Positions 31,912 to 41,316 of a stretch of 64,000 bases of DNA are shown one piece after another. The position numbers and the translations under genes were made by a program. The stretch spans positions 598,501 through 662,500 of the forward strand of contig CAUJNA010003316.1 of the NCBI GenBank assembly GCA_963377175.1, read 5' to 3'. Under the pieces are notes generated by a model. It ran no database searches. It was not told where the DNA came from and saw only the letters and a list, made by a program, of their open reading frames with translations. Source of the stretch: Effrenium voratum. Its lineage: Eukaryota; Sar; Dinophyceae; Suessiales; Symbiodiniaceae. The stretch's first letter is position 1. Each line of letters starts with the position of its first letter.

Positions 31912-32078
31912 CCGAGGAGATGCCTGGCAGAGGCCCAGGCGTTCCAAGGCCGGGCAAACGCTGACGATTTTGCCAGACACCGGCTTAGAGAACCATACCT
32001 CCACAACCCACAGCAGTATAGGGTGTGGCTTTTTAATGAGGGGGAACTCTGTTTGTATTTTTACAGGGAAAACAAAAG
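31912..32078 (+). CDS. Candidate exon, unknown protein
   Basis: After TTTTTAATTCTCGCAG a frame without ATG is open: CLAEAQAFQGRANADDFARH, RLREPYLHNPQQYRVWLFNE, GELCLYFYRENKR, to AAAAG/GTGGGA (an earlier GTGTGG donor at 32023 is possible). Strongly protein-like with aromatic strands at the end. No family recognised. Confidence 0.52.
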
Positions 32079-32225
32079 GTGGGAAGCCCTTGCTTTTGGG
32101 GGGTTCGATTCCCTATTTTGAGACAAGAGTGTGGGGAATGTTACCAACCCTGTGCCGCCAATACTCGGGGCAGGGCCCAAATCCGCATACAGCGCGCTTC
32201 CTTGTTTGCCTTTTTCAAGCCTCAC

Positions 32226-32347
32226 CTCTTTGCTAAGTTCCTTCAAGAGCCTTTCTTGTGCTTCTGCAATTGCACTCTTCCCCTGTTGGGTCATCAACAG
32301 CTCGATTTGGGCTGACGCTAGTTTGGCAGAATATTCATATCGACATT
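32226..32347 (-). CDS. Candidate internal exon, coiled coil
   Basis: On the - strand from CGCTAAG to AAAGAG/GTGAGG (excellent donor). YEYSAKLASAQIELLMTQQG then KSAIAEAQERLLKELSKE, a classic coiled coil. The + strand also has an open frame here, which I take as its complement. Confidence 0.47.
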
Positions 32348-32349
32348 CT

Positions 32350-33233
32350 TAGCGGGCGTCTGACGTTGACAGAAGGGGTGCGTGTACCTTCTGGTAGGCG
32401 CTTGGAGCAACTTGATCAGGTGTTCCACACTCCCCATTTTATGAAGCGCCCATTCATTTAGATGTGCATCGGCCCTAAACTGACACAGCTTCGCTGTCCC
32501 TCCTTGCGCCGGATTTGGTTCCAAGAAACGGGTTCCGACCGCTTACGCCAAAGGGCCAGCATGCAATGGGTCGCCCAATTGTTTCTTTTGTTGGGTGTGT
32601 GTGTGTGTTAGTGTCAGGTGCCCCTCCAAGGCTCACAACCCCAGGCTGCACAGCTGCTAGGAAATCGCACTTCACAGACTCAGGATTAATTGGCAAATGT
32701 TGTTTTCTTAACTGGGATCCCTTTTCCTGGGGTTAGGACGTTGTCAGCTGATGGACTCCTCAGGCAGGGGTGGGATCTTTGTCCTGTGTTGCCAGCTCCT
32801 GTGCGATCCCTCTTCCTGTTCCATCCCAAGCTCTCTCTCCTCCCTGCTTGGATGCAAACACACATAAAATCTTGGGAAAATGCTAGGGCTTTTGCTCCCT
32901 GCATATTAACAGAGAAGCCAAGAACGGATCAAAAGGAGCTTCATCTAAGCATGATAGTGCTGGGCTTTTCCATGTCAGTCTGCAGGAGAGTATCACAAAG
33001 GAATAACATACCACCAACTCTCCACAATCTGCAGGTCTTCCATCGACATCCTTGAGGCAATCAGACTCAAGATTTATTTTCGCCAAATGTCCCCATGTGT
33101 CGTTCGGCGGTGTTTCCTGCGCACTCGGCACATGCTGCTGGTTGATAGTTTGCCGGTGAACGTAGATGACACAAATTCCTTTCTTCGGGGGGAGAGGTTT
33201 TCAACATGGGGAGGTTGTGCCTGCTTTAGCTAG
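32350..33233. other. Non-coding stretch
   Basis: No repeats of note except a short GT run at 32595-32610. Open frames here look non-coding. Confidence 0.4.
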
Positions 33234-33488
33234 GTGCCACCATGGACCATGTCTCGCTCTTCGGGGTTTCCCTTCACGCAGCATATGCCGAGAGCGCTTC
33301 GTCTTTTTGTTTCTCTGCTAGAACTTCCAGAGCGGCCGAAAGCTCTCACCTTCTGCGTTGCCCCCGTGGGGGGGCGCATCCCAAGCAGCCGCATCACGCG
33401 TTCGCTGCCATTTTCTTTCGACCTGGAGTTTTGGTCGCACAATTGTGGACGCGAAGAGAGGAATTTGCCAGAAACAAACTTGGTTTAG
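33234..33488 (+). CDS. Candidate exon, unknown protein
   Basis: 84-codon frame with HMPRALRLFVSLLELPERPK, ALTFCVAPVGGRIPSSRITR and FSFDLEFWSHNCGREERN, then TAG. The middle looks coding; a second frame is open too. No domain recognised. Confidence 0.4.
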   Translation: MPPWTMSRSSGFPFTQHMPRALRLFVSLLELPERPKALTFCVAPVGGRIPSSRITRSLPFSFDLEFWSHNCGREERNLPETNLV

Positions 33489-33664
33489 CTCTGTCTGTGC
33501 ATCACCAAGTTTGTTGGTGAAAGGCTATAGAGATATAGCCTGTCCTAGCTAGGCGAAATCTCCTCAATGCTCTCTGGTGTTTGAAGCGTAGCTGTCAGTG
33601 TGTTAGTGTGTTGTTTCAATAGAATTACTTTTGATTTGAGGAGGTTTCGGGCGACCCCAATGAG

Positions 33665-33755
33665 CTACCATCGGATTTGACCACGACGGCCCGGACTTGT
33701 CATCGTGTCGTGCGAAGCAAGTCGCGCCAAAGGCGTTCGAACGCGCAGCCTCCCT
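33665..33755 (+). CDS. Candidate internal exon
   Basis: After CAATGAG: TIGFDHDGPDLSSCRAKQVA then PKAFERAAS to TCCCT/GTGATG. Good codon bias. No family recognised. Confidence 0.5.
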
Positions 33756-33824
33756 GTGATGGCCATGTTTCAATTCACGAAGCCAATATGGGGTGCGGCC
33801 CCTTGTGGAGGTACCCTTCTTGTG

Positions 33825-33900
33825 GTAGGTTGTACAGGGAAACCAAAAGGAAAACCAGAGTCCATTTTGGAAGGGTCCCCTAACAAGAAGATACAGCCAT
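33825..33900. repeat. Dispersed GGAAACC-type repeat copy
   Basis: GGGAAACCAAAAGGAAAACC with following GGGTCCCCTAACAAGAAG; same family as near 10030, 13110 and 21836. Confidence 0.5.
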
Positions 33901-34841
33901 TTGCCTCATGACAACCCCGGAAGAGTATCTGAAACGGTTGCCTGGCGGAGCCCCATCTAAGACCAGTCAAGCTCGGAACTGAGAGCATTGGGCTAACTCG
34001 AGTTCGGCCAAACTCATGTGGGTCACATGAAAGTTGGGCTAGCTTATGTTTGTTCATTTCCAGAGAGATGGGGAGAAAGGGGATGGGTGGTGTATTTCGT
34101 TGACCCCTACTTAGCGTGTTTTAGCAACTCCACAGAACAGTCGCAGCATGTTGGGGAATTTTCATGGGTTGCTCCAAAGTGAGGGGCCATGACAGTGATG
34201 ACCTGGTTGTGGGGCTTGCAAGAGGTTTGAAAGGTTTCGGCTGGGGAAGGGTTTGAACAGGCGGGTTGGGTGGCTTAGGGCGGGTTTGGTTTTTCGTGTT
34301 GCCTGGTGGCTTCACAATTTGCTGCTTGAGGGCAGGTGGGGGGGTACCAATTCGACTGGAACTGATGGGAGGTTGGCTTAGGGTGGTGGAAAAGGGATTT
34401 TGGAACGGGTCTAGGGTTGGGGTCGGTTCAGGAGAGTTTTGGGCTGGCTTTGTGTTTAGCTTAAAACTGGTCTAGGTTTGTAAACCAGCTGCTTTAAAGC
34501 AGCAATAATCTACTAGCAGGTTTATAGCTGTCAAGTCATTCCTTTGCCCTAAGGAGCCACTGAAGGGCTCCTTCCTTTTCGTTTTCTCGGCTTCTCCCAG
34601 CAGACTGGTGGCAGGGAGCGGGCCTGACACACACTGCAATTGGCCAGAAGCACGGGTTGGAGCGGGGGGAAGGAAAGTACGGGAAAAAGCGCACGTGATA
34701 CTCTATGTTCTTGCTGGTGCTCAGGGGATGTGAAATGGAATGACCCCTGTAAGGAATCCAACTGGTGGTTTCCTTTAAGGGGACCAAAGCCTGGGTTCGT
34801 TCCCTCATTCCCCACGTATCGCACCAGTAAGTCGTAATATG

Positions 34842-34932
34842 GGCGTGGCTCAAATTAAACTGGTGGGGATACGCAGGTTTCAGTCCATGTCTCCACGCGC
34901 TTGGGCACCGCTTTTTTGAGCCACAGCCGTAT
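34842..34932. mobile_element. MITE-like element D
   Basis: Inverted ends ATATGGGCGTGGCTCAAA and TTTTTTGAGCCACAGCCGTAT. The right end is also present at 7379-7398 and a related left end at 21682 (ACGTGGCTCAAATTCAAC). Confidence 0.65.
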
Positions 34933-34985
34933 ACGATTTATAGGAGTCAAGTGGGCCCCGGGCGAAAAAGCGAGCCCTGCCACAG

Positions 34986-35157
34986 ATCAATGGCGAGAAG
35001 GCAACAGCTCGCGACGAAACCCAAGCCGCGGCGCCGGTGCCGCTACGGTTGCGACCGCTTCGCGCAATCGAGAGTGTTCTTTTTCGATGGGCATGTGCTG
35101 GGCCAGGATTTTCACTGTTTCTGGTTGTCAAAGTCAGAAACTGGGCTGTTTCCCTGA
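34986..35157 (+). CDS. Candidate exon, basic and Cys-containing protein
   Basis: After GCCACAG: ARRQQLATKPKPRRRCRYGC then DRFAQSRVFFFDGHVLGQDF and HCFWLSKSETGLF before TGA. Strong GC3 bias. The Arg/Lys-rich start with two Cys, followed by an aromatic core, suggests a small nucleic-acid-binding or zinc module, but no family is assigned. Confidence 0.52.
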
Positions 35158-35244
35158 ACATCAAGCACTTACCGGGGACTTTGGCGGTTTTCCTCACGGC
35201 GAGCGTCGACATCGCATCGATTCCTCGCCTGGAAAACTGTCCAG

Positions 35245-35424
35245 GCGGAGGGTCAAAGCCTTGAGGCGACCAACAAATACTCCGCTCGGTATCCTGAACC
35301 CGGACACCTCAACCCATACCCAGTTGCCCAGTGGCGCCCTTTGTGTAATTTGTTTTTTAAAGGTTTTGAACTCAACCAACCAAAAAAGCACGTCCTGGTT
35401 GTCCCGTGGCCACTGGGCATCTGA
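35245..35424 (+). CDS. Candidate exon, 59 codons to stop
   Basis: After CTGTCCAG: AEGQSLEATNKYSARYPEPG, HLNPYPVAQWRPLCNLFFKG, FELNQPKKHVLVVPWPLGI, TGA. No ATG in frame. Reads as a continuous domain end, possibly continuing the exon at 34986. Family not recognised. Confidence 0.47.
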   Translation, partial: AEGQSLEATNKYSARYPEPGHLNPYPVAQWRPLCNLFFKGFELNQPKKHVLVVPWPLGI

Positions 35425-35479
35425 GCATATACGTGCTCAGCCTTGGAACATTTCCTGAAATCTGTGGCTCGAGCCACTC

Positions 35480-35710
35480 ATGCGCTTGGCCGCATGTCAG
35501 CACTGTACGTGCGACCAAGAGACAAGCTTGAAAGATGCTGAATGCTGATGGGGGCCCGGACCAACCAGGTTTTTTTGGAACCCGCAATGGGCGGTGTTTC
35601 TGTTCTCATTGTGCCTTTGACCCAACGCCAAAATGGGCACCCAGGCGCCGAAGTTCTCTGTTTGGGCTGTGGAGCTACACCGGACATCGGCAAGCCAGGT
35701 GTAATTTCGG
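35480..35710 (+). CDS. Candidate exon(s), Cys-rich
   Basis: Two overlapping coding-like frames. One has RNGRCFCSHCAFDPTPKWAP then RRRSSLFGLWSYTGHRQA before TGTAAT; the other has GAEVLCLGCGATPDIGKPGV. An upstream piece LAACQHCTCDQETSLKDAEC (about 35489-35538) also has paired cysteines. A zinc-ribbon-like protein is possible; the true phase is unresolved. Confidence 0.4.
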
Positions 35711-35714
35711 GCCA

Positions 35715-35809
35715 TACCTAGAGTCTCCATGACCCTTTAAAAATGGGGTCAGTACCCTAAATAATGGGGTCATGGACCTATTCTTAAAGGGTCATGGAGA
35801 CTCCAGGTA
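35715..35809. mobile_element. TA-flanked MITE-like element, copy 2
   Basis: TACCTAGAGTCTCCATGACC to GGTCATGGAGACTCCAGGTA, 95 bp, same as 13816-13911 except in the centre. Confidence 0.8.
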
Positions 35810-36018
35810 AACATGTTGGTCCTTTCCTTTTTGCTTAGCCTTTAAAGGAGGCCCGCAGAGCATCGCAGAGCACAAGAGCACAGCTATACATCTCCATGCG
35901 TAAAGTGGGCCCTGCGTACGCGGTTCATATCTTTAGACATACCTGAAAGGGCCCCAGGAAGTAGCATGCGGGAAGTTGAGGTGTTTGTGCAAACTGGGTT
36001 CCAAGTTCATCCCTCTTC

Positions 36019-36540
36019 TTGAGCCAGGGGCCAACATCACCTCAAAGCAAGAAGAGGGCACTCAGAGTAGGGGCAGGTTCAGCTTTGCCAAGGCTTGCAC
36101 AGATTATTGATTCATTATGTGGTCATGTGTTTTGTAGTGCGCCCCAAGAGCGTGCTGCAAAACTCATTTGGGGTGCCCATCAGAACTGGTACAGCCGCGT
36201 CACAACGGCAAGCACCACAGCAACAAGCGCAGGTGGCTTGTCAATTCTGGATGGAGGTCGTGGAAAAGTTGTCGCTGCGGGCGGGCGAAACTACCGCAGA
36301 TGTCATCGTCCGAATGCTGCTGTTTCCCGTCCTAACAATTTCGGGATGCTCCTGAAACAACCGTGGGTTGCTTCTTTGTCGCTCTTGGGTCGGAGAGCTG
36401 GAGTTCGATTGCTTTGTGGGTTCAGGGTACCTTTTTTGGGCCAAAATAGTTGCAACTTGCGCAGCCTTCCTCAAAGTGCTCAACAGGAGAAAGCCTGCCT
36501 TGGGCTGGAGTCAGGACGTAGTTTATATGTTATCACATAA
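36019..36540 (+). CDS. Long open frame, hypothetical protein
   Basis: 173 codons ending in TAA. It contains LAQIIDSLCGHVFCSAPQER, AAKLIWGAHQNWYSRVTTAS and SRPNNFGMLLKQPWVASLSL. Codon use is coding-like at about 36085-36360; a GTTGCT donor after QPW may end an exon there and the rest may be intron. No domain recognised. Confidence 0.45.
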   Translation: MSQGPTSPQSKKRALRVGAGSALPRLAQIIDSLCGHVFCSAPQERAAKLIWGAHQNWYSRVTTASTTATSAGGLSILDGGRGKVVAAGGRNYRRCHRPNAAVSRPNNFGMLLKQPWVASLSLLGRRAGVRLLCGFRVPFLGQNSCNLRSLPQSAQQEKACLGLESGRSLYVIT

Positions 36541-36762
36541 ATAGAAATTGCATAGCATTCATTGAGAGAAAGGTTTTCGGGATGATTGGTGGACCAAGTT
36601 CCCCAAACTCCCTTGAAGTTGCATTTGTGTTGTCCTTTCAAAACCAGCCCAAAAGCGTCCAAAGGATGCCATTCAGAAATGGGGGCAGGCTACCAAATGG
36701 AGATCAAGGCAATGGCAGCCGAGGATCAAGGGTCCGATGATAATTGACGCATTGGCAAACAG

Positions 36763-36869
36763 GTGGTTGCCATTGTCAAAGATGGGCCATCTGCTTTTGG
36801 GATAGAGAAGATATTGGAGCAGTGTTTGGACGGCTTACGAATCAGGGAACTACGAACCGGTTTGAACAG
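36763..36869 (+). CDS. Candidate internal exon
   Basis: Runs from TTGGCAAACAG to TTGAACAG/GTGTAG: VVAIVKDGPSAFGIEKILEQ then CLDGLRIRELRTGLNR. Helical, well formed. No family recognised. Confidence 0.52.
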
Positions 36870-37133
36870 GTGTAGCCGGCTTGCATCACATGACGGGAGT
36901 ACTGTGTCGTGCACCCTGTTGAAACGGGAAACCTCCGATTTCTTCAGCCTTGGAACGACGACCTCCCGTCAACTAATTTGCAGGTCGTTCAACGGAGTCA
37001 GAGTTTAGCTCATGGTTCAAAGTCCCCATGGCACCAAAGCACCACAGCCTGGGCGGCTGCATTGGGGGGTTAGTCCTTTTAGCACCCAAATACTTGCTGG
37101 TGCGATGGGCAGGGAATGAGCCATGGACTGACC

Positions 37134-37313
37134 CCGAAAAAGCATACACAACACATCCAGCTGGTGGTTTCCATTTTTTCGGGATTCCCAAAACGGTGAA
37201 AATTCCCTTTCTCATGAGAAAGGGAATTTTCACCGTTTTGGGATTCCCGAAAACAAACAAAAAACAGAAACAAAAAACAGGAAACCACCAGCTGGATGTG
37301 TATGCTTTTTCGG
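37134..37313. repeat. 180-bp foldback (near-perfect palindrome)
   Basis: Inner arms of about 36 bases are inverted copies with one mismatch around CTCATGAG (37211-37218). The outer arms (AAAGCATACACA..CCAGCTGGTGGTTTCC and GGAAACCACCAGCTGG..TATGCTTTTTCGG) are also inverted, with a small A-rich asymmetric loop. It could be a foldback element or a source of hairpin RNA. Confidence 0.9.
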
Positions 37314-37424
37314 ATCGCAAGCGCAGACCTCCGTTCCGGAGTCCCGGCAGGCGATGAGTGCTTGCTTGGAGTCCTGGCAGGCGAACCTGAAGACCCACGC
37401 GCAGGACGGATGCCAAACGCCATG

Positions 37425-37561
37425 CTAGGCCCCCCCAGCAAGTGGTGCCCTTTTACCGTTTCTTTTTTGGGGGAGGGAACGCCCCAACTAAAACAGACTA
37501 CAGAAAAAAAGTCGGGTACCAAGGGTAGCCTTATTCTATCCTCTCTACTGGAGGACTAGCA
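37425..37561. mobile_element. MITE-like element B, copy 3
   Basis: GCTAGGCCCCCCAGCAAGTG to CTCTACTGGAGGACTAGC with CCCAACTAAAACAGACTACA core. Confidence 0.75.
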
Positions 37562-38252
37562 TGTCTCACATTCGGATCGACGTACATCTTGGAGTTGGTT
37601 AAGAAAACGGTTGACCCCGGATTTAGAAGAAACAGAAACAGTAGTAGAGGGGGTGGGGCCTTAAGTTAAACCCACGGCCATTGAGCCGAACCCCAAACAT
37701 TGCTTTTGCCTCTTTGTTGGACTTTCGCCGGAATCCTTTGCTTCATTTGCTTAAGCCGCCTGGAAAAAATGAGGATATATTTCCAGTAGGGACATCAACT
37801 CCCTTGAAAACCAAGCACAACAGCCCAGGATGGAGCCCGTGAAGCTTGATAGTCATGGCTTTTCTTTTGAACCCTCTTGTGACCCGTTCGTCAACGCAGA
37901 AGGCGAAGCGCGAAGCCTTTCTTGGGAAAGACCTGAACCGTTTCTGCTTCAAGCCCAAGCATTCCCCACATCAGCTGATCAATTTACTGGTGGGGATTGA
38001 AACGATCTCCACTTCTGGAGGTTCCATCAAGGGGGATGGAGGGAAGCCTGTGTTTGGTTGACCTGCATTTTACCACTGGGTTCTTGGCCCATAACGCTCA
38101 AGGAATTCCAGCGGGAGGTTGTTCGCTGCCATAGAACAACTAGAAAATCAAGAATCAAACACGTTGATATATATATATATATAAGTTGCCAAATGTACAG
38201 TTGTGCAACGCTGCATTGATTTAGATTCATAAACTAATATTGGTTAATATCG
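37562..38252. other. Non-coding stretch before the AT-rich island
   Basis: Open frames on both strands at 37743-38061 were judged ambiguous. Base composition turns AT-rich from about 38160 after a TA run. Confidence 0.4.
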
Positions 38253-38534
38253 TTAATCATTTGGCACTCTTGTTGAATTACCATCACAATCATTATCACT
38301 ATCATCACTGTCCCTATCAGGATCAGTACTTTCTAACTGGCTTAGTCTATTTTGTTCTTCAATACATTCAATATGATAATTTGTCGTGATGTGGTCATAC
38401 GCATCTTTCATCAAAACGGTCTTGCCACATTCGCACTCAACTAACTTAATTAATCTTTGCTGGCGGTATTCCTGAATTTGTTTTGGTATATCATCACCGA
38501 GAAACCTTGCAGGCTCTTCATATATATTAGACCA
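38253..38534 (-). pseudogene. Small CxC...H zinc-finger protein of the viral remnant, 5'-truncated
   Basis: An ATG-less frame of 93 codons bounded upstream by TGA and ending in TAA. It contains EEPARFLGDDIPKQIQEYRQ, then VECECGKTVLMKDAYDHITT and NYH, and an Asp-rich tail (DSDDSDNDCD). The C-E-C-G ... H-x5-H arrangement matches short zinc fingers common in Polinton-like and nucleocytoplasmic DNA virus genomes. Missing start suggests truncation. Role unknown. Confidence 0.5.
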
Positions 38535-38648
38535 TCAATCATGTCAATCATTATAATAAAAACCAATTACTTTATTTCAAAGGCTTTCTCAAATCTAACA
38601 TACAACATAGTATTAACTTTTTAGGATTCATATTAACAATAGAAGAAG

Positions 38649-38885
38649 CTATATATAAGGTGCGCCATCTACCGCTTTATGATGCATATTTAGCAGTTGC
38701 TCGTTGTCGCCGATGGCGAGTTTTTCTCCATGAACGACATCTACTCCTTTAATTTGAAGATATACAACGAACTTGTATCCAATCCAACGGTATGTGCTAC
38801 AACACATATTTTGAACACTTAAGCAACAATTCCACCAGCATAGACCCCAAATAGCAATAATTGCACACACTGGTGCTGGTGGTGT
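38649..38885 (-). pseudogene. Possible structural-protein fragment of the viral remnant
   Basis: A frame reading YKFVVYLQIKGVDVVHGEKL then AIGDNEQLLNMHHKAVDG. The order (strand, then xDG/HGxxLA, then a polar NxLL) is loosely like the start of jelly-roll capsid proteins, but similarity is too weak to assert. The upstream part of the open frame (Pro/His-rich) lies in GC-rich repeats and is not part of it. Confidence 0.25.
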
Positions 38886-39240
38886 TTTGGGATGCGGTTT
38901 GGGGAGCTGTTTGAGGTGCTGGTGACGGCGCGGGCGCATTTTGGCGACATTGACGCCCGTGTGCTATCGGGCATGCAGGTAACGGCGCAGGCGCAAGCTG
39001 CATCTTGACGGCAGGCTGCAAGGGGGCATGCAGCTTGGGGTGCTGGTGCAGGTGGTGTTTTGGGATGCTGTTTGGGGTGCTGTTTAATTTTTGCTAGATT
39101 GACGGCTGGGTGCTTGTGGGGGTGCTGTTTGGGGTGCTCTTCAGGGTGACGGTACCGTCAAGACAACAAAATGCGCGCGCACCGTCAGCCCCCCACAGCA
39201 GCACCGACACGAGCACCCCAAACTGCACTCCCCCTAGCAC
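38885..39240. repeat. GC-rich degenerate repeats inside the AT-rich island
   Basis: TTTGGGGTGCTGTTT, GGTGCTGGTG and GGCATGCAGSTTGGGGTGCTG motifs recur about eight times. They interrupt the viral remnant between 38885 and 39240, and by composition look like a later insertion or expansion. Confidence 0.6.
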
Positions 39241-39303
39241 CAGTCCATCAATCTCGCAAATCACTTTCCCCTCTTTAATTTGAAGTTAGAATCCCTATCG
39301 CGT

Positions 39304-39825
39304 TTAGCTATCTGGGGAATGATTCGCATCGTGCCTTCCTCTCGTTGCCAGTCCTTTAAATAACTTATTGTATCTGACGAATTCGGGGTCGTCTGCAAAA
39401 TCGTGGACAACGATTAAACTTGAATGCAACTCCTTCATCTTCTGTACTTTCATATAGCTGAATATTCTTTCTTTTTTGTGTTAATAATTTCTATTTCTTC
39501 GGGTTGGTAGGTGTCATATGTGTTCATCCTCAAGCCTCATTTGGTCTTCTTGGTATGTTTTAACTTCAACCAAGGTAGGGTTGCTATGCACGGACGGGCT
39601 AAGCATGAATATACGGGAAAAGCAGTCCCTACGAACATTGAAGATGAGGTTTGGAATTGAAACTGTTTTGCCACCTGTTGATGAAGCAACAAGGATGGAG
39701 CGAAAGGGTAGTGTTGGCACATGCTTATATTTAGAGTGTTGAAACTCGTATTCAGCTTTGTTTATGGATTTTAGTATGGAACCAATTGACACAAAGTAGT
39801 AAAGATGTTTGCCAGTTATATACAA
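39304..39825 (-). pseudogene. Genome-packaging ATPase (A32-like, FtsK/HerA superfamily), frameshifted
   Basis: Reading the - strand from 39825. FRSILVASSTGGKTVSIPNL is the Walker A region (xSSxxGKT), and RIFMLSPSVHSNPTLVEVKT follows as in Polinton-type ATPases. The first frame stops at 39514. The following conserved-looking DTYQPEEIEIINTKKK lies in a second frame, after which the first frame resumes with KMKELHSSLIVVHDFADDPE (Walker B, LIVVHDFADD) and NKLFKGLATRGRHDA, then a stop. So two compensating shifts interrupt the gene, and the C-terminal part is lost. In the virus the enzyme would pump DNA into capsids; this copy cannot be made intact. Confidence 0.75.
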
Positions 39826-40011
39826 TTAGTAGTAGTGAGTGGAACATATTTTCGTGTTATGCTGCATGGTGAACAACATGAAATGGAACAGGCTTTCCAT
39901 CGCTCCATCAATAGCATTGAAGACAACTAGTTTGGTGCCCGCTTATGTAGGCAGCGTTATGAACCCCATTGCCTTTCCCGAGTATTCTGAATAATCAGGT
40001 TAATTATAAAT

Positions 40012-40134
40012 ATGGTTTCGTATAAAATGTCAGGAACATATTTCAACATTGCCAAAAAAAAAGCTGATGGGGATGTAGTGGTTCAAACTAGTGAACATTT
40101 GATTAATGTTAGTTTTAACAGAGAAATACATTAA
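40012..40134 (+). CDS. Small ORF in the viral remnant, unknown
   Basis: ATG to TAA, 40 codons: MVSYKMSGTYFNIAKKKADG then a Val-rich part. It is on the opposite strand to the ATPase and integrase. AT-rich sequence favours few long frames, so an ATG-initiated 40-codon frame may be a real small gene or chance. Confidence 0.3.
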   Translation: MVSYKMSGTYFNIAKKKADGDVVVQTSEHLINVSFNREIH

Positions 40135-40258
40135 TATATGCAAAGAGTAGATTTTGCATCAACACAAGTTCATCAATATAAATACATATCCTAATCATTC
40201 ACTAAAAGCAAAGAAGGGGCTTTGACAACCCTTCAACCCGGTAAGCTTTATTACCTCT

Positions 40259-41038
40259 TCAGATGATATTTAATTTGTCAACATTGAACATGTTATTACT
40301 ATTTGTTTTTGTCGGTGCATTTGTCCCCTTTCTTTTGGACACTTTCACCTTATCGTTCACTTCTATTCTGGGATACCTTCTTTTGTTTTTTCTTTCAGTT
40401 TGAGATGGAACCCTTACATTGACCTCGTTGTCGTCCTCAGTTGGTGTCATCCTTGTCGATGAGTGGACCGTGCTGTTGTACTGCTTCGGCGCTGGTGTTA
40501 GGCGTCGCTCCATTTCATGTTGTTACACCTAACTCTATCATTAGCTTTGTTTTTCATGGTTCTGACGAAACGCTCCGCCACGTTTGCGCGTGTCTTCGTG
40601 ATGACGGGGTTCATGCCCTCGCAGTTGAAGAAATCCTGAACTTGGTTCTTAGTGGCACACGCGCCATCGTTATTTGTATGGCAACTTATTGGGCAACCCC
40701 ATCTTTTTAAAACTTGTTCTCAACGCTTTCAATACTGCTCAATAGAGTCTCTTTCCTCCATCCGTATTGCATCTGCTAATTTGCTGAAGATGTCAATGAC
40801 GACTAAGGCATACTGTGGAACGTGCTTGTCATGTGCATCATGTCTATTTGATATTCATACCGGCGCTGTGTAGGAATTAGTGCCCCTATAGCTTGATTTG
40901 TTTATTGGGTTGTTTCTTGAGAAAAGACTTTATAACTTCTATGGTTATTGTTGGGTCTTTTCCTGTGCCTTCTTGTGTCGCTTGTACGCTTCCGAAACAC
41001 TCGTCTAAGTCACAATAGGTGTTGTTGACTATTTGGTC
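40259..41038 (-). pseudogene. Polinton-type DDE integrase (rve family), multiply broken
   Basis: - strand. An N-terminal piece (41038-40886) ends KSFLKKQPNKQIK then a stop. The catalytic core survives in pieces: RYEYQIDMMHM (first Asp), LVVIDIFSKLADAIRMEERD, CHTNNDGACATKNQVQDFF (second Asp), and ITKTRANVAERFVRTMKN (the Glu). After a further shift the C-terminal part at 40513-40259 gives QYNSTVHSSTRMTP and YPRIEVNDKVKVSKRK, as in the SH3-like end. Such integrases insert Polintons into host DNA. At least three stops or frameshifts make this a pseudogene. Confidence 0.8.
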
Positions 41039-41151
41039 CTTCGTTAATATTGCCATTATAGTAAATTGTTAGAAATTTGAACTTATCAATGTAAACCCGA
41101 ACCACTAAAGAACTGCTCAACGAAATCATGATTTAAACATATTAAGAGAAC

Positions 41152-41316
41152 ATGGCACGTTTTAATGATGATAATGGTCCTTGTACGAATTTAAGACTTA
41201 AATCAAAATCAGTTGTTGCACTAGCACATATTTTACCTGTGACCATGTGTAATAGTATTGGTGGTTATTTTGACATGAGTTGTGTCAAATGTCATTGTTT
41301 GAAGGTACAGTTTTAG
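41152..41316 (+). CDS. Small ORF at the edge of the viral remnant
   Basis: ATG to TAG, 54 codons: MARFNDDNGPCTNLRLKSKS, VVALAHILPVTMCNSIGGYF, then a CVKCHC cluster. The cysteine spacing could bind zinc. It is next to the integrase but on the other strand. Family unknown. Confidence 0.35.
   Translation: MARFNDDNGPCTNLRLKSKSVVALAHILPVTMCNSIGGYFDMSCVKCHCLKVQF

Noticed and set aside
33935..34015. GCCTGGCGGAGC...AAGCTCGGAACTGAGAG resembling parts of 5S rRNA
   Set aside because: Only scattered word matches; the internal control region is not recognisable.
37743..38061. Overlapping 71-codon frames on both strands
   Set aside because: Both look similarly plausible, neither has splice support, so no call was made.
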